From a bacterium (GTDB taxonomy: Bacteria; Myxococcota_A; Polyangia; Nannocystales; Nannocystaceae), in the NCBI GenBank assembly GCA_024742475.1, contig JANSYI010000001.1:248001-312000 (forward strand): 64,000 bases of DNA. The letters run 5' to 3'. The notes under the pieces are model-generated. The model searched no databases, was not told where the DNA came from, and saw only the letters and a program-made list of their open reading frames with translations. Shown one piece after another: positions 27,988-36,083 of this stretch. How positions within the stretch are numbered: position 1 is the first letter of the stretch; the number at the start of each line of letters is the position of its first letter. The position numbers and the translations under genes were made by a program.

Positions 27988-28971
27988 GTGTGGCCGCTCT
28001 TGCTGCTCGCGCCGCTGTTCGAGCTCGAGTGGGAGGTTCCCGACACGTGCCCGTCCAGAGACACGTTCCTCGAGATGGTCGAAGCGCAAGCCCGCGTGCA
28101 GGCAGAGTCGGACACGCCTGCCGTCCTGCGAGCCTCGGTCGCGGTCGAGGAACGGGGCCGTGGCCGCTGGGCGCTGACGCTTCAGCTTCGTCGCGGTGAC
28201 GAACTCGACGTCCGTACGATGGATGGTGAGAGTTGTGAGGCGGTCGTTGACGCCGCTGCGGTCATCGTCTCGCTGCGCTTGGTCGAGTGGACGCGATCGC
28301 CCCCGCCACCCTTCGCCGCCGCTCCACAGCCCGTCCTCGAGCCACCACCTCGGCTCCCAATGCTGGTTGTGCCCGAGCCCGAGCCGGGGCTCGAACCCGA
28401 ACCCGAACCCGAACCCGAGCCCTCGTCCTCGGGGCTCAGGGACACCGCTCCCGCCATGCGCGGCGGCTGGCTCGGCGTGTATACAGGGCTCGCGCTGGGC
28501 ATCGCCCCCGGACTCGGCGGCGCCGTCTCGCTCGATGGCGGCTTGTCCGGACGATGGTGGCGCGCTGGCCTGGCCGCCGAGGCGACGCCCCGCCGCCTGA
28601 CCCAGCACCCCAATGACGCGCGCGTCCGTGGACGGTTCGACCTCGTGGTCGGCAAGGCGCTCGGCTGCGGAGTCCCTCGGGCCGGGCCGGTCGAGTTCTC
28701 GCTATGCGGGCGCGTCGGGGTCGGCGGACTTCGAGCCGTCGGTGCAGGCAACGTCGCCCAGCCCGAACCTGCGTGGCGCCCTTGGTTCGGCCTCGGGGGA
28801 TCGGCGAGCGCGTCGTGGAGCATAACCGAGCGCCTCGCACCCACGGTCATGGTCGAGGGCTTGGCTCCACTGCAGTCACGCACGTTTTCGGTCGGGCGCG
28901 TGCCGGGCATCCTGCACGAGACGGGAGCCTTCGCATTGCGCGCGTGGGTCGGCTTGGAAATTCACCTGTAG
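27988..28971 (+). CDS. Envelope protein with Pro/Glu hinge and C-terminal beta-strand domain
   Basis: A 327-residue protein from a GTG at 27988. A short hydrophobic N-terminus precedes a domain with Cys residues (VPDTCPSRD, DGESCEAV). Then comes a Pro-rich hinge with a Glu-Pro run near residues 130-147. The C-terminal half is Gly-rich with alternating strands (GVYTGLALGIAPGLGGAVSLDG to WVGLEIHL), consistent with a membrane barrel. The family is unknown to me, but this layout next to an ECF sigma gene is common in myxobacteria. It ends 49 bases before the sigma factor gene. Confidence 0.6.
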   Translation: MWPLLLLAPLFELEWEVPDTCPSRDTFLEMVEAQARVQAESDTPAVLRASVAVEERGRGRWALTLQLRRGDELDVRTMDGESCEAVVDAAAVIVSLRLVEWTRSPPPPFAAAPQPVLEPPPRLPMLVVPEPEPGLEPEPEPEPEPSSSGLRDTAPAMRGGWLGVYTGLALGIAPGLGGAVSLDGGLSGRWWRAGLAAEATPRRLTQHPNDARVRGRFDLVVGKALGCGVPRAGPVEFSLCGRVGVGGLRAVGAGNVAQPEPAWRPWFGLGGSASASWSITERLAPTVMVEGLAPLQSRTFSVGRVPGILHETGAFALRAWVGLEIHL

Positions 28972-29020
28972 ATCGGTCCACATTTTCGGCCGGAGCCCTG
29001 CACTCATCGCAAACGCCGCA

Positions 29021-30217
29021 ATGGTCTCGTCCGCAACCTCCCAAACGCCCAGCTTCGACCGCGTCTACCGCGAGCAGTTCGAGTTCGTGTGGCGGACGCT
29101 ACGGGGGTTGGGCGTTCGCGAGAGCGCGATCGACGACGCGGTGCAGGACGTGTTCATCGTCGTCCATCGTCGGCTACCCGAGTTCGAGGGACGCGCCTCC
29201 ATGCGCACGTGGACCTACGAGATCGCACGACGCGTCGCGATGCGCTACCGCAGTCGCTCCGCTCGACATGCCGCACGGCACTGCGACCTCCCCGCACTCG
29301 TCGCCCACGAAAACCTCGACGACGCCCTGGATCAGGCAAAGGCAGCCGAGGTCATGCAGACGTTCCTGTGGAACCTCGATGAGGCGCGGCGAAGAGCCTT
29401 CGTCCTTTCCGAGTTCGGCGAACTCCCCGGGCGGCAGATCGCCGAGACGCTCGGAGTCAACATTAACACGATCTACGCCCGCATTCGTTCGGCGCGAACC
29501 GAGCTCGAGCGACTCGCCAAGCGCATGCACGCCCACGACGCAAACGCCGTGCGTCGGGCGATCCGAGACCGACGACCCGACGCGAGTTCCAAGCGACGGG
29601 CGTGGGCGAGCCTGATGGCCGCCACCGCCCAAGACGCGCTCGTTCTCGTCGCGCCTGGCCTCGGGTTTGGAACCTTCGCTTGCATCTGCGCCGCCGTCGC
29701 AGCCGTCGGGATTGCAGTTTCGCGCCCGTGGACACAGCCCGCCTCGAGAGCCCGCGAGCTCGAGCCGCACGCGGTCGTCGCGACCGCGCTTCCGGCCGCG
29801 CCTGCGGTCCGACCTCGACCACGAGTGCTCTCGTCACCTCCGACGCTGCCCGCGGTCGCCCCCACGACACGGGCGGCGAGACCCCGCTCGCCAGTCCAGG
29901 CTGGAGCAACCTCCCTTCGAGACGAACTCCACCGAGTCCGAGAGATTCGAGATGCGCTGCATCGGGGCGACCACGCCCTTGCGAAGGCCCACATCGCGGA
30001 GTACCGGGGACGCTTTGCGCGTGGAGCCCTCGTCTCCGATGTCGACGCACTCGAGGTCGAGCTTGGCTGCAAGGACCATGCAGCAGACGCCCAGCTGCGC
30101 CTGGACGCGTTCCTCGCGGAACACCCCTCCACCACGCTGCGGGTCCGTCTACAAACCGCATGCTCCGCAAAAATCGCTCCACAGAGGCCGAGCGCACCGA
30201 GCACTAACACACGATGA
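29021..30217 (+). CDS. ECF sigma factor fused to a transmembrane segment and C-terminal domain
   Basis: A 398-residue protein. Residues about 10-80 are sigma region 2 (DDAVQDVFIVVHRRLPEFEGRASMRT pattern with RTWTYEIARR). Residues about 110-170 are region 4 (ELPGRQIAETLGVNINTIYARI). Instead of stopping, the frame continues through a hydrophobic segment at about residues 206-235 and a Pro-rich linker. It ends in a helical domain (LHRVREIRDALHRGDHALAKAHIAEY) like those in myxobacterial anti-sigma-type proteins. The sigma part would thus be held at the membrane. The stop overlaps the next gene in an ATGA arrangement. Confidence 0.85.
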   Translation: MVSSATSQTPSFDRVYREQFEFVWRTLRGLGVRESAIDDAVQDVFIVVHRRLPEFEGRASMRTWTYEIARRVAMRYRSRSARHAARHCDLPALVAHENLDDALDQAKAAEVMQTFLWNLDEARRRAFVLSEFGELPGRQIAETLGVNINTIYARIRSARTELERLAKRMHAHDANAVRRAIRDRRPDASSKRRAWASLMAATAQDALVLVAPGLGFGTFACICAAVAAVGIAVSRPWTQPASRARELEPHAVVATALPAAPAVRPRPRVLSSPPTLPAVAPTTRAARPRSPVQAGATSLRDELHRVREIRDALHRGDHALAKAHIAEYRGRFARGALVSDVDALEVELGCKDHAADAQLRLDAFLAEHPSTTLRVRLQTACSAKIAPQRPSAPSTNTR

Positions 30218-30960
30218 AGACGCATCGCCTCCCCATGGTCCTGTTCGGCTCGCTCGTCCTCGCAGTCGGCTGCGACGCCGAAGAGCAGTGTGTGGCCGAC
30301 TGCCGGACCAGCAGCTCGACCAGCGCCTCCGGCGAAGCCGAGTCTGGCTCCACGGTCGATACTGGCGACGAGTCGACCAGCGGCGATTCGACCGGCGGCG
30401 ATGCACAGGTCTGTGCCGACGTCACCGCCGAGGCGATGGCCTTCATCGAAGCGAACAAGGCCTGTCAGAGCGTGCTCGACTGTACGCTGGCCAATTCGAT
30501 CTGCTTCTCGGGTGCGGAGGCCTGTGGCTCGGTGGGCGTCTCGGCAGACGCTGACCTCGAACAGTGGGCCGAGTACGCCGAGATGATGAGCGGCACGTGC
30601 CTATGCGGCTCCGACCCGTGCGGCGCGAGCGAGTTTTGCAACGAGCTCGACCAGTGCGAAGCTTCGTGGCTCTCGCCGGACTATTGCCCCAGCATCGCGC
30701 AGGACACCATGGAGTTCCTCGCGGCGAACCGTGCGTGCGAGGTCGACGAGGACTGCACGGCCCTCGTCAGCGGATGCGACTTCGACGAGTGCTCGGCCGT
30801 CGCCGTGAACGTCGACACCAACGCCGACGACTGGGCCACACTCGACGGCCTGCTCAGCTCGTGCGCGCTCGAGGACGAGTCCTATTGCAACCTGGTCGGT
30901 GAGTGTGCGCCGCAGATCCGCTGCGGCGATGGCGGGGAGTGCGAGGCGTTCTCGCCGTAG
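30214..30960 (+). CDS. Cys-rich lipoprotein with an internal domain duplication
   Basis: A 248-residue predicted lipoprotein. The signal ends LAVGCDA and a Ser/Thr/Gly-rich linker follows. The mature part has two homologous units of about 85 residues. The first starts near VCADVTAEAMAFIEANKAC, the second near YCPSIAQDTMEFLAANRAC. Each has a matching set of Cys residues and a central Val-x-Val strand. All Cys are probably disulfide-bonded outside the cell. It overlaps the end of the sigma-factor gene, so both are made together. Confidence 0.8.
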   Translation: MKTHRLPMVLFGSLVLAVGCDAEEQCVADCRTSSSTSASGEAESGSTVDTGDESTSGDSTGGDAQVCADVTAEAMAFIEANKACQSVLDCTLANSICFSGAEACGSVGVSADADLEQWAEYAEMMSGTCLCGSDPCGASEFCNELDQCEASWLSPDYCPSIAQDTMEFLAANRACEVDEDCTALVSGCDFDECSAVAVNVDTNADDWATLDGLLSSCALEDESYCNLVGECAPQIRCGDGGECEAFSP

Positions 30961-30962
30961 GC

Positions 30963-31268
30963 TCAGTCCAGCGCTGCTCTCATCCGCTCGGTCAGCTCGG
31001 CAGCCTGCGTCGCGTCGAATCCCTCGCCGCAAAGCGCTTCGAGCTCGGCGGCGATCTCCCCGATCTCGTGAAACCCGTACGACCCGGCGGTGCCGGCGAG
31101 CTTGTGGGCGAGTTGCTCGACCTCGGCAATGGCCGCAGCTTGGCGGTCATCGACCTTGGCGACAGCCGTCTCGAGCGCGTCGACGCGCTCGCGGAGGCGG
31201 GCCGCGAAGCCCTGGCGGAGCTCTGCGAGACGGTCTCGCGCGTTGGCGATGCGTGCGTCGTCGTTCAT
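30963..31268 (-). CDS. HPt (histidine phosphotransfer) domain protein
   Basis: A 101-residue, all-helical protein with the HPt signature LAHKLAGTAGSYGF and phospho-acceptor H55. It should shuttle phosphate between receivers. Its ATG overlaps the stop of the preceding receiver gene by four bases. The pair could form a relay with the nearby NtrC-type regulator or with the histidine kinase at 34263. The stop lies two bases from the convergent Cys-rich lipoprotein gene. Confidence 0.88.
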   Translation of the reverse strand: MNDDARIANARDRLAELRQGFAARLRERVDALETAVAKVDDRQAAAIAEVEQLAHKLAGTAGSYGFHEIGEIAAELEALCGEGFDATQAAELTERMRAALD

Positions 31269-31642
31269 GCGTCCTCGAGGAGGGCCCGAAGCTCGTCGGG
31301 CAGCGTCAGGGGGTCGAAGGGCTTGGCGATGACCCCGGCGGCGCCAAGCTCCGTGTAGCCGCGCAGCTCGTGGGATTGCGCCTTGGCCGTCATGAAGACG
31401 ACCGGAATCGAGGCGCACTTCGGGTCGCTCCGGAGCTTCTCGAACGTGCCAGGCCCATCGAGCAGCGGCATCATGATGTCGAGTACGATGAGGTCGGGGC
31501 CCTCCGAGCGCGCGGCGTCCAGCGCCGCAAATCCATCGGAGACGCAGAATACGTCCCATCCACCAACGTCTCGTAGAGACATCTCCCCGATGGCCCGAAT
31601 GTCCGGGTCATCGTCGCACAGCACCACCTTGCGAATCGCCAC
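31265..31642 (-). CDS. Stand-alone response-regulator receiver domain
   Basis: A 125-residue receiver with D10-D12, phospho-acceptor D55 (LIVLDIMMP), the Thr in VVFMTAKA and the Lys in VIAKPFD. I chose the GTG at 31642 because a GGAGG lies seven bases before it on the minus strand. The longer open frame to 31723 has no such signal. There is no output domain. It is translationally coupled to the HPt gene and lies just downstream of the NtrC-type regulator gene. Confidence 0.88.
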   Translation of the reverse strand: MAIRKVVLCDDDPDIRAIGEMSLRDVGGWDVFCVSDGFAALDAARSEGPDLIVLDIMMPLLDGPGTFEKLRSDPKCASIPVVFMTAKAQSHELRGYTELGAAGVIAKPFDPLTLPDELRALLEDA

Positions 31643-31758
31643 CAGTTCGCCTCCACGGCTTGGGTTGCAGGGGTTGGGCCAACCTCGTACCCACCGAGGT
31701 CGCCGGGTTGCGGTCTCCCGCACGAGGCGTCATGCCCCAGCGGGACGCCGTGGTCAGG

Positions 31759-33183
31759 TCACGTGAGCCCTTGCGCCTTGTAGCGCTCGAGCCGTCGGTA
31801 GAGTGTCTTGCGATCCAACCCGAGGATCTTGGACGCCGCCGTCTTGCTACCGCCGACGGCCTCGAGCACGCGCATGATGTAGCGCCGCTCCACTTCTTCG
31901 ATCGGAACGAGCTCGGAGGGATCGTCGGATGCCACGACCACGTGCGATCGCTTGAACGTCCGGATGCGCTCGGGGAGGTCCTCGAGGGAAATCTCGGAAA
32001 GCCGCGTGAGCGCCACCGCTCGCTCCATGCAGTTGCGGAGCTCGCGAACGTTGCCCGGCCACTCGTAGTCGCACAGGCGCTGCGCGGCGACGGCGTCGAT
32101 GCCCGTGACCTCCTTGGCTTCTTGGGCGGAGAATCGCCGCAGGAAATGCTGGGCGAGCAGCAGCACGTCGGTGCCGCGTGCACGCAGTGGAGGCAGCCGG
32201 GCGTGAATCACGTTGATGCGAAAGTAGAGGTCTTCACGGAAGCGGCCCTGCTCGGCCCACGCCTCGAGGTCGCGGTTGGTCGCCGCGACGATGCGAACGT
32301 CGATGTCGATCTCGGTGTTGGAGCCGACGGGGCGGACGCGTCGCTCCTCGAGGGCGCGCAGCAGCTTGGCCTGCATGGGCCCCGGGATTTCGCCGATCTC
32401 ATCGAGGAACAAAGTCCCGCCGTTGGCCTGCGTGAAGAGGCCAGCGCGGTCGCTCCGTGCGTCGGTGAACGACCCGCGGGCGTGGCCGAACAGCTCGCTC
32501 TCGATGAGCTGCTCGGGGACGGCGGAGCAGTTGAGGGCGACGAACGGCCCGTCACGTCGGTTGCTGTGGTCGTGCAGGGCCCGCGCCGCGAGTTCCTTGC
32601 CCGTGCCGCTCTCACCGGTGATGAGCACCGATGCCTCCGACGGCGCCGCGCGACCGAGGAGGTCGTAGACGCGCTGCATCGGCGCACTGGTGCCCGTGAG
32701 GCCCCCGAAGCCGCCCGTCGGATGGACCACGTCGCGGAGTCGGCGAGCTTCTTCGTGAATCCGCCGCTCCTTGACGACGCGACCCAGCCGCAGCGCGACG
32801 GCGTCGACATCCAGGGGCTTGAGGATGTAGTCGTACGCCCCGGCGCGCATCGCCTCGACCGCGCTCTTGATCGACGCAAACGCCGTCATGATGATGACCG
32901 CGGAGGTGGTCTCGGCCACGATACGTGAACAAAGTTCCAGCCCGCTCATCCCCGGGAGGTTGAGGTCGACGAGCACGACGTCGAACCGACGAGCCTCGAG
33001 CAACTCGAGCGACGCTTCGGCTGATGGTGCTTTTTCGACCGAAAAGCCCTGAGCGGTGAGGCCGGCGGTCAGCAGCTCCCGAAGGTCCGGGTCATCCTCG
33101 ACGACCAGCAGTCGGCCGTGGTCTTTCGCAGCGGTCACGGCCCTTTCTATAGCATTGTTCGTTCCAACCCCTCCGCGCCCCAA
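31759..33183 (-). CDS. Sigma-54-dependent NtrC-family response regulator
   Basis: A 474-residue activator. The receiver has D30/D31, acceptor D73 and LKPLD. The AAA+ domain is intact: Walker A GESGTGKELAARALH, a GAFTGA-type loop reading GSFTDA, Walker B GGTLFLDEIGEIP, and FREDLYFRINV. The C-terminal Fis-type helix-turn-helix is KTAASKILGLDRKTLYRRL. An alternative GTG at 33138, 15 codons in, has a closer AAGG. It is divergent from the porin-led signalling operon at 33348, whose upstream region has a -24/-12 site and a palindrome, its probable target. Confidence 0.9.
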   Translation of the reverse strand: MGRGGVGTNNAIERAVTAAKDHGRLLVVEDDPDLRELLTAGLTAQGFSVEKAPSAEASLELLEARRFDVVLVDLNLPGMSGLELCSRIVAETTSAVIIMTAFASIKSAVEAMRAGAYDYILKPLDVDAVALRLGRVVKERRIHEEARRLRDVVHPTGGFGGLTGTSAPMQRVYDLLGRAAPSEASVLITGESGTGKELAARALHDHSNRRDGPFVALNCSAVPEQLIESELFGHARGSFTDARSDRAGLFTQANGGTLFLDEIGEIPGPMQAKLLRALEERRVRPVGSNTEIDIDVRIVAATNRDLEAWAEQGRFREDLYFRINVIHARLPPLRARGTDVLLLAQHFLRRFSAQEAKEVTGIDAVAAQRLCDYEWPGNVRELRNCMERAVALTRLSEISLEDLPERIRTFKRSHVVVASDDPSELVPIEEVERRYIMRVLEAVGGSKTAASKILGLDRKTLYRRLERYKAQGLT

Positions 33184-33238
33184 AGTCCCACGAAAACAGG
33201 GTTCGGAGGCGGAGACGGGGGAGGCGCGTCGCCGCGGT

Positions 33239-33253
33239 GGGGCAGCCTGCCCC
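33239..33253 (+). promoter_or_regulatory. 15-bp palindrome, possible activator site
   Basis: GGGGCAG at 33239-33245 and CTGCCCC at 33247-33253 are perfect inverted arms around one base. It lies about 50 bases upstream of the -24/-12 site in the gap between the NtrC-type gene and the porin gene. This fits an enhancer-binding dimer site. Confidence 0.45.
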
Positions 33254-33299
33254 GCTCCCTATGGCTCCACGGGTGCTGAAACAGCAAGAGTTGGCCAGG

Positions 33300-33316
33300 T
33301 TGGCCCCGGTCCTGCA
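33300..33316 (+). promoter_or_regulatory. Sigma-54 (-24/-12) promoter for the signalling operon
   Basis: TTGGCCCCGGTCCTGCA has GG and GC exactly ten bases apart and matches the TTGGC and TGCA halves of the consensus. The predicted start is near 33327, 21 bases before the ATG at 33348. It sits opposite an intact NtrC-family gene. Confidence 0.55.
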
Positions 33317-33347
33317 ATGTCTTCGGCAAGTCACCGGACGCACGCGC

Positions 33348-34256
33348 ATGAACGCTCTCGCTCTACTGACCTTCTCCGCCATCAACCTCGGTACCGCCGG
33401 CTACACGCTGGCCCAGCCGCCCGAAGGCACTGTTTCGAAAGACCCCGCGACCAGCGGCAGCACCGACGTCGGCGACCAAGGCAAGTTCGCAGCCGCGACC
33501 GCGCCCGACGCCGCCAAGGCCGACGACGCGACCGAGCTCGACGCCTCGGTCGGTGGCTTCATGTCGACCGGCAACGCGGTCGCCACGTCTGCCACGGCGC
33601 TCATCAAGTTCCGCCTTCGCCGCGGAGAGCACCAGTTCCGCACCGAAGCCGCCGGCAACTACGGACGCGCCAAGCTCCCCGAAGACGGCGGCGGCGGAAC
33701 CGTCGAGCAGACCGTCGGCAACGTACAGGGCATGGTCCGCTACGACTGGTTCTTCGCCAAGCGATGGTCGCTGTTCCTGCAGACCACGGGCCGCTCGGAC
33801 ACGTTCCAGGGCCTGTGGGCCCGCGTCAACGTCGACCCCGGTGTCTCGTTCTACGCCTTGACCGACCCCAAGCAGCGGCTGTGGTTCGAGGCCGGCTACG
33901 ACTTCCAGTACGACTACCGCACGTACGAAGGACGGCTCGACCGAGACGAGGACGACCCCACCATCGTCAACTCGATTGCACCGCGGACCTTCGTCAACCA
34001 CGCCGCGCGACTCTTCGGCGGCTACGTCAACAACCTCAACGAGTACGTGACGTTCGATACCGGGCTCGAGTACCTGCAGTCGGTGATCGACCCACAGATC
34101 TTCCGGATCAACTGGGCCACGGCACTGACCGCAAACCTCAACAAGCGCATCAGCCTCTCGACGACGTTCACGCTTCGCTACGAGAACAAGCCCCTGCCCG
34201 ACATCCAGCAGCTCGACACCATCACCTCCGTCCTGCTCGGCGTCCGCTTCATCTGA
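33348..34256 (+). CDS. DUF481-like outer-membrane protein
   Basis: A 302-residue protein from the ATG at 33348. The signal peptide covers about the first 24 residues and ends GYTLAQ. After an Ala/Asp-rich stretch come alternating strands of the DUF481/YdiY kind (VGGFMSTGNAVATSATALIKF, FRTEAAGNYGRA, RWSLFLQTTGRSDTFQGL), ending in TSVLLGVRFI. It is likely a 12-strand-type barrel. It begins the operon, six bases before the histidine kinase gene, and may be a structural target or part of the sensing machinery. Confidence 0.8.
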   Translation: MNALALLTFSAINLGTAGYTLAQPPEGTVSKDPATSGSTDVGDQGKFAAATAPDAAKADDATELDASVGGFMSTGNAVATSATALIKFRLRRGEHQFRTEAAGNYGRAKLPEDGGGGTVEQTVGNVQGMVRYDWFFAKRWSLFLQTTGRSDTFQGLWARVNVDPGVSFYALTDPKQRLWFEAGYDFQYDYRTYEGRLDRDEDDPTIVNSIAPRTFVNHAARLFGGYVNNLNEYVTFDTGLEYLQSVIDPQIFRINWATALTANLNKRISLSTTFTLRYENKPLPDIQQLDTITSVLLGVRFI

Positions 34257-34262
34257 GCGAGG

Positions 34263-36083
34263 GTGGTATCCATGGGCATGGCACCCGACGCGAGGCGCTA
34301 CGCCCAGGCGATCGTCGACGCGCTGGAGCTCCCTAGCGCGTTGCTCGGCCCCAGCGGCGAGCTATGGGTGGCCAACGGCGCGTGGCAGGCCCCGGACGGA
34401 CCGCCACTGGCCGGTCCGGCGCTCGGCGACGTTGGGGACTCCTTTCGCACGGGCCTCGACGAGATCGATGGCCCGCTCCGACACCCGGCGGCTCAGCTGG
34501 CCCGCGCCATCGATGCCGCGCTCGATGGCTCCGTCACTCAGCCCCGCGTGCTGACGTACCGCGTCCGGCAGTCCGAGCACAAGGTTCGCTGGTGGCGCAC
34601 CGAGGTGCGGCCTGCCGACATCGAGCCGCGCTGTGTCGTCCTCTCCCACCGAGACGTCACCTCTCAGCGCAAGACCGAGGAGGAGCTTCGTCGCTCGCAG
34701 GCCCGCCTGCGCACGATCGTCACCGGAGCGCCCATCGTGCTGTTCGCGCTCGACGACGAGGGACACTTCACCCTCGTCGAAGGCATGGGGGCGGTGGGGG
34801 CCGCGTTCGCCTCGCCCGACCTGGTGGGCCAGAGCGTCTTCGATGCGTATGCCCAAATGCCCGACCTGCTCGAGATCGTTCGCGAGGCGCTCTCGGGCCG
34901 CGTGGCGGTGAGCACGATCGAGGTCGGCTCCTTGGCGTATGAGGTCCGCTGCTCGCCCTACGCCAGCCACGACGGCACCCGAGACGGCGTCGTCGGCGTG
35001 GCCACCGACGTCACCGAGCGCCTCAAGGCGCAGCGCATGAAAGACGAGTTCGTCTCCATCGTCTCGCACGAGCTGCGCACTCCGCTGACCTCCATTCGCG
35101 GCTCCCTGGGCCTGCTCGAAGGCGGCGTGGCGGGCGAGCTCCCGCAGAAGGCTCGGGACCTCACCCGCATCGCCCGCACGAACACCGATCGGCTCATCCG
35201 GCTGATCAACGACATCTTGGATCTCGAGAAGATGGAGTCGGGGCGCCTGGAGCTGCGCCGCAAGACCACCCCCTTGGGTCGCATCGCGCTCGACGTCTCC
35301 GGCGAGCTCGGTCCGCTGGCAACCCAGGCCGGCGTCACCCTCGACGTGCAGACGGCCGAAGACGACGCCGTTCACATCGACCGCGATCGCATCCACCAGG
35401 TCGTCACGAACCTCTTGTCCAATGCGATCAAGTTCTCCCCCGACGGAGGGGTCGTCGTCATCGACATCGAGCCGGCCAACGCCGGCCGCATCCGCCTGAG
35501 CGTTCGCGACCAGGGACCCGGCATCGCCGCCCGCGACCTTCCGCGGCTGTTCAAGAAGTTCAGCCAGCTCGACTCGAGCACGCGCCGCACCAAGATGGGA
35601 TCTGGGCTCGGCCTGGTCATCTCCAAGTCGATCGTCGACGCACACGGCGGTCGCATCTGGGTCGAGAGCGAAGTGGGCGTCGGCTCGACGTTCATGGTGG
35701 AGCTGCCCCGCCCCGTGACCGAGACTCGGGCGAAGCCGCGGCCCCGAGCCACCCCCACGGGTCAACGCCGCGAGACACTCGCCATGGACTCGGGAGCGCT
35801 CGGTCGTCGGGCCCTCTCCGATCCGAAAGAACGCCTCGCCGCGCTCCGACGACTCTTCGGCCCCCCCTCGGGCATCTCGACGCAGGCCGCGCTCGACGAC
35901 GCCCACGCCAACCTCAACATCCTCTCTTCGGTGCTCTCCCCGGGTCCAGGGGCCGCCCTCGCGCACGGGCTGCGAGCGGACGTCGAGGTCGCGCTTCGTG
36001 AGCTCGCGGCCGGACGCCCGGTCGACTGGCATGCACTCGAGACCAAGCTCGATGCGCTCGAGCGAGCCGCCAACCATGGCTGA
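34263..36083 (+). CDS. PAS-domain sensor histidine kinase with helical C-terminal tail
   Basis: A 606-residue soluble kinase, from the GTG at 34263 or the ATG at 34272. Residues about 10-135 and 145-255 are PAS-like. The H-box is VSIVSHELRTPLTSI with H269. The ATPase boxes are LLSNAIKFS, DQGPGIA and GSGLGLVISKSIV. About 100 residues after the kinase core (from about 500) form a helical tail with no known domain. It follows the porin gene by six bases and overlaps the cyclase gene by eight bases, so all are cotranscribed. Confidence 0.88.
   Translation: MVSMGMAPDARRYAQAIVDALELPSALLGPSGELWVANGAWQAPDGPPLAGPALGDVGDSFRTGLDEIDGPLRHPAAQLARAIDAALDGSVTQPRVLTYRVRQSEHKVRWWRTEVRPADIEPRCVVLSHRDVTSQRKTEEELRRSQARLRTIVTGAPIVLFALDDEGHFTLVEGMGAVGAAFASPDLVGQSVFDAYAQMPDLLEIVREALSGRVAVSTIEVGSLAYEVRCSPYASHDGTRDGVVGVATDVTERLKAQRMKDEFVSIVSHELRTPLTSIRGSLGLLEGGVAGELPQKARDLTRIARTNTDRLIRLINDILDLEKMESGRLELRRKTTPLGRIALDVSGELGPLATQAGVTLDVQTAEDDAVHIDRDRIHQVVTNLLSNAIKFSPDGGVVVIDIEPANAGRIRLSVRDQGPGIAARDLPRLFKKFSQLDSSTRRTKMGSGLGLVISKSIVDAHGGRIWVESEVGVGSTFMVELPRPVTETRAKPRPRATPTGQRRETLAMDSGALGRRALSDPKERLAALRRLFGPPSGISTQAALDDAHANLNILSSVLSPGPGAALAHGLRADVEVALRELAAGRPVDWHALETKLDALERAANHG

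Noticed and set aside
28375..28425. Short tandem repeat in DNA as a possible satellite or CRISPR-like array
   Set aside because: It encodes the Glu-Pro hinge of the 27988 protein in frame, a common protein linker.
36076..36083. Frameshift between the histidine kinase and cyclase genes
   Set aside because: Each gene has complete domains and its own start or stop. The eight-base overlap is normal operon packing.
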